Positions 57,849-64,000 of a DNA stretch of 64,000 nt are shown piece by piece. The stretch is from Arsenophonus sp031446105. GTDB taxonomy: Bacteria; Pseudomonadota; Gammaproteobacteria; Enterobacterales; Enterobacteriaceae. Position 1 is the first letter of the stretch; each line of letters starts with the position of its first letter. The translations under genes and the position numbers were made by a program. The stretch is taken from contig CP132907.1 in the NCBI GenBank assembly GCA_031446105.1, positions 434,001 to 498,000 of the forward strand, in the 5' to 3' direction. Under the pieces are notes generated by a model. The model did not search any database. It was not told the DNA's origin and was given only the letters and a program-made list of their open reading frames with translations.

Positions 57849-58730
57849 TAAAAATAATTTAAAAAAATATATAAAAATAAATAATACACATTTATTTTTT
57901 ATATCTCTGGAATTGATATAAAAAATATTAATAAATAATTTTAAGAAAAAACTTATAAATAATTATTTTTATAACTTTACTATATATACTATCATTTTTT
58001 TAAAATATTAATAATTTTATAAAATTAAAAAAATAAAAAAATTAATAATATATTTTTAAATATAAAAAATATTGCTCTATTTTTTTTAGAGATACATTAA
58101 TAAAAATATTATTAAAAAATATATTAAAAATAATTTACTTATTTTATAATAATTATTAAAAAATTTCATAAAAAATCATTTAAATATCAAAATAAACAAA
58201 AAATAAAAAAGTTTTTAATATCACTAATTTATAAAAATTTTAATAATTAAAATTTTTTATATTCATATATTTTCTTTTATTTATAAAGTGGATTATTAAA
58301 TTATATTCAATAAATTTAATATAAATATTATTATATTAAAATTATGAAACTATTTTTTTTACAATCAAAAATCAAAAAAACCAAAAATATTAAAAATATC
58401 TACAACAGTACATTTAATATAAGAATTATATTTTTTAATTTTTATAAAATGATAAAAAAATACTAAATTATAAATCATTATATAAATTCATGTTGCATTT
58501 AAATTTTTACTTTTTTATAAAAATAAAATTTTATTATAAATAAAAAAATAAAGAAAAAATATAAATTTTATTAAGTATTAAAAATATCATAATATATAAA
58601 TTCACACCAAAATATATAGAAAATGAGTTTATGTTTACTTTTTTGATGATAATTTTTTTAAAAAAAGTGATAGAATAGATCAAATAAAATAAAAAAAACT
58701 AAATAATTATTTATGGTAAATATTGCTCAT

Positions 58731-58746
58731 TAGAATATATATTCTA
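58731..58746. repeat. Perfect 16-bp palindrome TAGAATATATATTCTA
   Basis: A spacerless dyad in the yfaE-yfbR spacer. It contains TAGAAT on both strands, so it could also serve as a two-way -10 element. No function is evident. Confidence 0.5.
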
Positions 58747-58785
58747 AATATATTTTTTATATACCTCTATATCAAAAAAATAATA

Positions 58786-58810
58786 AATTCTTCTTAATTT
58801 AAGAAGAATT
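58786..58810. repeat. Perfect hairpin, 11-bp arms with ATT loop
   Basis: Arms 58786-58796 (AATTCTTCTTA) and 58800-58810 are exact reverse complements. It lies 39 bp after the 16-bp palindrome. No T run follows, so it is not a classic terminator on the plus strand. Confidence 0.6.
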
Positions 58811-58874
58811 GCATAAAAGAATCATAAATAAAAAAATTTGACTGTTATTAAATAATATTTATTTATCATTGGAT

Positions 58875-58905
58875 ATCTTATCATTTAGATAAGATTTATT
58901 TTTTT
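58875..58905 (+). terminator. Terminator-like hairpin with T run
   Basis: Stem ATCTTATC / GATAAGAT (58875-58882 and 58888-58895), loop ATTTA, followed by TTATTTTTTT. On the plus strand this has the layout of an intrinsic terminator, though with few G-C pairs. It is about 1 kb from yfaE and converges on yfbR. Confidence 0.4.
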
Positions 58906-59025
58906 AATTAAATATATTTTTTATAAAAAAATAAAATATAAACATATATCTTCAATTTCATAAAATTGTAATAAAAATATAAGAAAAGAGTTTAAAAAAT
59001 ATTTTTATTTTGAGACTGTAATAAT

Positions 59026-59607
59026 TTAACAAGTGATTTCATCTAAAGATAACTGAAATCCAGATATAAAATTTTTAATAAAATACTTTATTTCATCATT
59101 ATAGGATTCAGACAATATTTTTTCAAGTCTTTTTTTAGCTAAATTAAATTCACTATTCCCAGCAGATAATTCCTCTAAACATTTTAAATATGCACAAAGC
59201 ACATCTGCAGATTTAACAATGGTATATTCTTTTTCAGAAAAATATTCATCATTTAAAATAATAAGAAAATCTTGCTGTAATTCTTCTGGCAACATTTTAA
59301 TGAGTTTTTTTTGCGCATATTTTTCAATTTTTTTATATTCATTAGAAATTTTAGCGTTATGATACTTAATTGGAGTAGGCAAATCTCCAGTAATAACTTC
59401 ACTAGCATCATGATACATAGCTAAAACAGCAACACGTTCAGCATTTATATTTCCGTTAAATTTACGATTTTTAATACAAGCCAATGCATGAGCAACAAAA
59501 GCAACTTGTAAACTATGTTCTGAAACATTTTCTGTACGTACATTACGCATTAATGACCATCGATTAATTAATTTCATGCGAGAAAGATAAGCAAAAAAAT
59601 AACTCAT
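59026..59607 (-). CDS. yfbR: 5'-deoxynucleotidase YfbR (HD domain)
   Basis: Cytosolic HD-domain phosphatase that removes phosphate from deoxyribonucleoside 5'-monophosphates in dTMP supply and pool balance. It has 193 residues (E. coli 199). R16-W17, H31 (TENVSEHSLQVA), the HD pair H66-D67 (MYHDASEVITGDLPTP) and D75 match the E. coli active site, and CAYLKCLEEL is conserved. It stands alone. Confidence 0.96.
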   Translation of the reverse strand: MSYFFAYLSRMKLINRWSLMRNVRTENVSEHSLQVAFVAHALACIKNRKFNGNINAERVAVLAMYHDASEVITGDLPTPIKYHNAKISNEYKKIEKYAQKKLIKMLPEELQQDFLIILNDEYFSEKEYTIVKSADVLCAYLKCLEELSAGNSEFNLAKKRLEKILSESYNDEIKYFIKNFISGFQLSLDEITC

Positions 59608-60044
59608 ATATTTTCCTTTTATCTAAATTATAAAAAAATGTTGAACTTATTTTTTTAAATATTTTTTTAAAAAATATTTACATAAAGTTTATATATTTTC
59701 TGTAAATAAATATTAATTTTATTCATAAATAATTAATTTTTATTTTTTTATACTTATAAATCATACAAAATTTAATTTCAGTTATTTAAAAAAAATATGT
59801 AAAAATAAATAATTCAATAAAAACTATTTTATAGCATTAAAAAATATCAAATATTATTAAAAATAAAAAAATAATATTTCAATCTATACAAAAAAAATAA
59901 AAACTATTGATAACAATTTTTCTTTTTTTTAAAATTTAATAATTATGTACTAAAAAAATACTAATTCTTATGTTTTCTACTTTTTAAATATGTAAACATT
60001 TTTTATTTTTTTAAAATTATTGTTTAACAGCATAATATTAAAAA
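59608..60044. other. Spacer downstream of the importer permease; no ATPase gene
   Basis: The 437 bp follow the last permease gene, where an ATPase gene would be expected in a GltIJKL-type operon. I searched both strands for Walker A, the LSGGQ signature and Walker B remains and saw none. An 18-codon ATG frame at 59977-60033 has no recognisable identity. Confidence 0.5.
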
Positions 60045-60740
60045 TTAAATCATTCTTGATGTATTTTTTTTAAAATTAGATAACATGCAATTCGCTATGA
60101 TCTCAAGCGAAAAACATATCACAAAATAAATTGCAGCAACAAATAAAAAGATTTCCATTGAATAAATCATTTCTCTACTATTTACTCGAGTTGCTAAAAA
60201 TGATAACTCTGCAACACCAACAATATATGCAAGAGAAGTGTCTTTAATTAAAGCAATTAACTGATTAATAAATGATGGAACAATCATAATCAATACTTGC
60301 GGTAATATAATATTCCATAATACACCAAACATTGTAAATCCTAATGACATGCCTGCTTGCCATTGCTCTTTAGTAATAGCTGAAATACCGGTTTTTACCA
60401 CATGCCCTAAATAAGCTGCATTAATCAAACTAAGAACAGAAATAACAGTTATTAATTCAGGAATATCAGTTCCTAATAAAATAGGCAATAAAAAATAACT
60501 CCAAAACATTAAAAGAATAATTGGTATAGAGCGAAAAAAACATAAAAAAACTACTAAAACATTTACCCATAAACTTTTTAATGTTGTTAATAAAACCCCA
60601 ATAATAATTCCTAAAATAATAGATATACTTCCTGCTAATAAACTTATTAAAAAAGTTAATAGTACACCTTCTATAGGTCCATCAGGATATGTTCCAAATA
60701 AAATATAACGCCAATTGTTTATAATAACTTCAAAATTCAT
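60045..60740 (-). CDS. Polar amino-acid ABC transporter permease (GltK/HisM-type)
   Basis: Inner-membrane permease of the HisMQ/GltJK family, 231 residues with about five hydrophobic segments. The permease-ATPase coupling motif (EAA loop) is seen in ITKEQWQAGMSLGFTMFGVLWNIILPQ. FFRSIPIILLMFW and LIALIKDTSLAYIVGVAEL are typical. It overlaps the end of the preceding permease gene by 11 bp. It resembles E. coli GltK, but the true substrate (glutamate, aspartate or another polar amino acid) cannot be fixed from sequence. Confidence 0.88.
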   Translation of the reverse strand: MNFEVIINNWRYILFGTYPDGPIEGVLLTFLISLLAGSISIILGIIIGVLLTTLKSLWVNVLVVFLCFFRSIPIILLMFWSYFLLPILLGTDIPELITVISVLSLINAAYLGHVVKTGISAITKEQWQAGMSLGFTMFGVLWNIILPQVLIMIVPSFINQLIALIKDTSLAYIVGVAELSFLATRVNSREMIYSMEIFLFVAAIYFVICFSLEIIANCMLSNFKKNTSRMI

Positions 60741-61488
60741 ATGAATATTTCTTTATTAAAAAACGCCTTTGATACCATTGAGATAAAACTTCTATTATAA
60801 ATATGATAATAATATAAAAAAATGTTGTAATACCAAAAATCAAAAATGTTTGAAAATTTTCATTCTCAATTTGACGAGATACATAAGAAAGTTCAGTTAC
60901 ACCTATTGCCATTGTTAATGAAGAATTTTTTATAATATTCATATATTGATTAAAAAAAAGTGGTATAGAAATTTTAAATGCTTGAGGAAAAATAATATAA
61001 TACATTACCTGAAAATTAGAGAACCCTAATGCTAATGCTGCAAATTTCTGTTCAATCTTAACAGCATAAATACCAGATTTTAATTCTTCAGCAATAAAAG
61101 GAGCAGAATAAAAAATTAATCCAATCATTCCTGCTAAAAATTCAAATGATGGCCATGCTAATTGAACTCCAATAATTGAAATTTGATGAGGTGTATTTAA
61201 CCATTCTATTATAAACTTAGGAAACATATTTATAGCGGCAAAATACCAAAAAAAAAGCTGTATTAATAAAGGAGTATTACGAAATAAAGAGATATAAATA
61301 ATTATTAAATACCGAAAAAAAAATAACTGGCTTTCTTTAATTAAAACTAAGAAAAAACCTAATAAAGTTGAAATAATTATTGTATAAAATGATATCTGAA
61401 TAGTAACAAGAAAACCTTGAAAAATTAAATGCAGATAATCAATTCCTAAAAATATTTCTAAAAAACTAATAGAAAAAAAATCAAACAT
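60730..61488 (-). CDS. Polar amino-acid ABC transporter permease (GltJ/HisQ-type)
   Basis: Partner permease, 252 residues, with several hydrophobic helices. Typical segments are LFRNTPLLIQLFFWYF, the EAA loop (KIEQKFAALALGFSNFQVMYYIIFPQ) and IIKNSSLTMAIGVTELSYVSRQ. It lies between the binding-protein gene (51 bp gap) and the second permease (11 bp overlap). It is GltJ-like in length and position, with a divergent middle region, so I give no firm symbol. Confidence 0.87.
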   Translation of the reverse strand: MFDFFSISFLEIFLGIDYLHLIFQGFLVTIQISFYTIIISTLLGFFLVLIKESQLFFFRYLIIIYISLFRNTPLLIQLFFWYFAAINMFPKFIIEWLNTPHQISIIGVQLAWPSFEFLAGMIGLIFYSAPFIAEELKSGIYAVKIEQKFAALALGFSNFQVMYYIIFPQAFKISIPLFFNQYMNIIKNSSLTMAIGVTELSYVSRQIENENFQTFLIFGITTFFYIIIIFIIEVLSQWYQRRFLIKKYSYEF

Positions 61489-61539
61489 TCTAAAAACCTA
61501 TTCATTATTAATTTTTGTTAACTCGCAATAAAAAAATAT

Positions 61540-62364
61540 TTATTTATTTAATACTGAAAATTTAAAATTACCACGAGATAATGCTGTTTTAGTATTTAAT
61601 CCAAACCATCGATTATAAATTATATCTGCCTGACCATTATGTTCTAACTTTAATAAAGTATTATTTACAGCTTCAATTAATTTTTTTTCACCTTTATCTG
61701 CTACTAATGCTTGATATTCACATGTAATACTAAAAGATGATATTTCATAATCTGCTTTTATCTTTTCTGGCAAAGTACCTAATAAACCAATTAATTTAGC
61801 ATCATCTTGAGTAATGGCGTGTACATTACCATTACGTAAAGCAGAAAAAGCAAAAGGAGTATCATCATAGGATATAACCTTAGTTTTTGGATAACGTTCA
61901 CGCAATATAATTTCCTGTACTGTACCTTTATCAGCACCTATACGTAATGGAATAATATCATTAATTTCTTTTAATACACCTTTACGAGCGATAAATTTTT
62001 GTTGGCTTCTGAAATCAGGGATTGAAAAATCAACTTGATTAGCACGTTCATTAGTAATAGTAAAATTAGCACTAATCAAATCTACTTTACCAGATTTTAA
62101 TAGTGCTATTCTATTAGCTGGATTAGTAGAACGTAAGAAAATTTTTACACCAAAATCTTTAGCAATTGCTTTTGCAATATCAATATCATAACCAACAATC
62201 TTTTTGCTTTTAGGATCTATAAAACCAAATGGTGGATTACTGTCAAAAACAGCAATACGAATAATACCAAGTTTTTTGATACTTTCTAATCGATCTGCTT
62301 TTAAAAAGCCACTAAAAGTGGTTATTATTACAGATAATAAAATTATAATAAGATAAATTCTCAT
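61540..62364 (-). CDS. Periplasmic amino-acid-binding protein of the ABC importer
   Basis: Family 3 solute-binding protein, 274 residues. A signal peptide of about 23 residues (IIILLSVIITTFSGFLKA) ends near A23. The ligand-binding fold shows LGIIRIAVFDSNPPFGFID, KIVGYDIDIAKAIAKDFGV, NRIALLKSGKVDLISANFT and IGADKGTVQE. It is less like E. coli GltI than like other polar amino-acid binding proteins, with NPPFGF and a family-typical arginine in TNPANR. It is the first gene of the importer operon. Confidence 0.88.
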   Translation of the reverse strand: MRIYLIIILLSVIITTFSGFLKADRLESIKKLGIIRIAVFDSNPPFGFIDPKSKKIVGYDIDIAKAIAKDFGVKIFLRSTNPANRIALLKSGKVDLISANFTITNERANQVDFSIPDFRSQQKFIARKGVLKEINDIIPLRIGADKGTVQEIILRERYPKTKVISYDDTPFAFSALRNGNVHAITQDDAKLIGLLGTLPEKIKADYEISSFSITCEYQALVADKGEKKLIEAVNNTLLKLEHNGQADIIYNRWFGLNTKTALSRGNFKFSVLNK

Positions 62365-64000
62365 TTTTAAATATTACCTTTTAATTTTTAAAAAATTAAT
62401 GATATTTATATAAAAAATATCAAAAAATGATTTTATACAAACATAATACACAACTTTATATTTTTTAAAATAAAACAGCACTTAAAGAAGTATGAATAGT
62501 TCAAAATAATACAATTTATAAATAAATTATAGTAAATAATTTTTTAAAAAATTTTTATCAAAAAAATTTCTAAAATACTATACTTTAATAATGCATATAA
62601 AAAAAATTACTATCTTAAAAATAAAGCAATCTTAAAATTACTATCAAAAAATATTTTTTAACGTACTCTTAATTATAAAAATAATATTTTTATATTTTAA
62701 TTACTTTTTTATTAAAAATTTCAAAAATATAAAACAAAAAATAAAAAAATTAAAAATATCAAATTACTAAAAAAATAAAATATTAAAATTTTTATTTTTT
62801 TCTTTCTTTATTATCGTAAAAAATAACATAAAGCTATTTTTTTAATTTATTTTTTAAAATAATGTATTTATTTAATAAAATATTTTATATACTCAATAAT
62901 AAATAAAGTTTTTCTTTAAAATACTTTTAAAATAAAACCAGATATTTTTAAAAAAATGAACAAATATTATATAATAATTAATTTAACTGAAAATTTTAAA
63001 AATATATTCTTTTATTTTTTATAATTTTAAAAAATTATAAATAATATAATTAATATATAAGATTTTTTTTAAAAAATATTTATTATTATCTATGAAATAA
63101 AATAATAAAAAAATATTAAATTAAAAAGTTATATTTATATTTTTTTTAAAAAATACTACAAAAAATATATAAAATATTAGATTAAAATAAAAAAATATAT
63201 TTTTTATATTAAAAATATTCTAAAATTAGATATTATTAATTGATAAAAATATGTATTATTTCATAAATAATAATTTTTTTTCAAAGTTCTGATACATACT
63301 GATAAATTGCTTAAAAAATAATATTTTTACTAATATATATTTTGATGCATTAATAAAAATGAATAAAAAACTAGAAAGAAGATAAATTAATTTAAAAAAA
63401 TAACAACTTTAACTAAATATTTTCATATTAACACTAAATTTTTATGATAAACTATTATTTTAATATCAAGATGAAATCTATACCATCAAATTTTTATATA
63501 ATTTAAGTAACTTATATTATATTTAACAATATAATATAAATTTATAAATCTATAGAAAAAAATAAATAAAAAATAGTATTTTCTATAATTATCTAAAATT
63601 TTCATATTTTTTAAAAAATTATTAACTTTGATTTTTTTTAATTTATAATCAATTTATTTTTTAAATATTCTTGTAATCATGATTGTCAAACTATAAAATT
63701 ATTTTTAAACAAAAAAATCAAATAATTATTTCTTAAAAAAATATTAATACTTTAAAATTTTAAATATATTAAAATTAATAGCGTTAATTTTAAAATTCAA
63801 TCTAATTTTTAACTAAAATATACTATAATTTTTAAAAAAACCTTTTATTGTATTTTTAAATAACTTTTAAAAAATATATCAATAAATATAATCTAAAATA
63901 ATATTATCATTTTTTTATAAATTTTTAACTACAGGAATTTTTAAAATTAATATATTATAATATTTTTTAAATAAAAATTAAAAATAATTAATTTTTATTA
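62365..64000. other. 1.6 kb A+T-rich end of the window, no gene seen
   Basis: From the importer start to the window edge I see no gene, RNA or strong repeat. Slightly less A+T-rich patches near 62479-62500 and 63282-63312 are too short to interpret. The importer promoter should lie near its left end. Confidence 0.5.

Larger units (their letters stand above)
57849..59025. other. 1.2 kb spacer between yfaE and yfbR with several dyads
   Basis: No gene is recognised. The stretch 58731-58905 contains three inverted repeats in close order, listed below. A small untranslated RNA there is possible but unproven. The rest is A+T-rich decay. Confidence 0.45.

Noticed and set aside
59977..60033. 18-codon ATG frame just after the second permease gene
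   Set aside because: Does not resemble the start of GltL or any ATPase, and stops at once.

Overview
This window is chromosomal DNA of a genome-reduced gammaproteobacterium, most likely an obligate intracellular insect symbiont of the Enterobacterales. Three things point there: extreme A+T richness, nearly every gene being a clear orthologue of an Escherichia coli single-copy gene, and long decayed spacers with no transposons, phage genes or integrases. Wigglesworthia, Westeberhardia and Blochmannia are plausible relatives, but I cannot name the species. Summed by hand, genes fill only about 70-75% of the window, which is low for a bacterium.

Region by region: (1) 169-17534, minus strand: the division and cell-wall (dcw) cluster, read rsmH-ftsL-ftsI-murE-murF-mraY-murD-ftsW-murG-murC-ddlB-ftsQ-ftsA-ftsZ-lpxC, complete except for mraZ, with genes abutting or overlapping. 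(2) 19446-27790: pssA, murI, ygfZ, ubiH, ygfA, rpiA and argP as separate small units. ubiH-ygfA-rpiA-argP is a pruned version of one E. coli neighbourhood. (3) 29719-35240: outer-membrane genes kdsB, a frameshifted ycaR, lpxK, msbA and mlaA. (4) tRNA-Arg(CCU), then zwf-lpxM-mepM-znuA / znuC-znuB-aspS, which keeps E. coli order with hexR-pykA and ruvBA-yebB-ruvC-yebC-nudB missing. (5) A 3.6 kb desert holding only tRNA-Thr(UGU), then gyrA / ubiG-nrdA-nrdB-yfaE. (6) yfbR and a polar amino-acid ABC importer (binding protein plus two permeases) with no ATPase gene beside it.

Together the genes describe a cell that still makes and divides its own peptidoglycan wall. It still builds acylated lipid A (LpxC, LpxK, LpxM, KdsB, MsbA), maintains outer-membrane lipid asymmetry (MlaA), makes ubiquinone (UbiH, UbiG) and deoxynucleotides (NrdAB-YfaE, YfbR), runs the oxidative pentose phosphate pathway (Zwf, RpiA), and imports zinc and amino acids.

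I saw no wholly new multi-gene system. The signals most worth a second look are: a one-base loss in a poly(A) run that breaks ycaR, a perfect 46-bp spacerless palindrome upstream of tRNA-Thr, a 46-bp exact dispersed repeat, a well-conserved Zur-type operator between znuA and znuC, an importer without its ATPase, GyrA without its acidic tail, ZnuA without its histidine loop, an orphan promoter facing the 3' end of zwf, and several genes relying on TTG or GTG starts.
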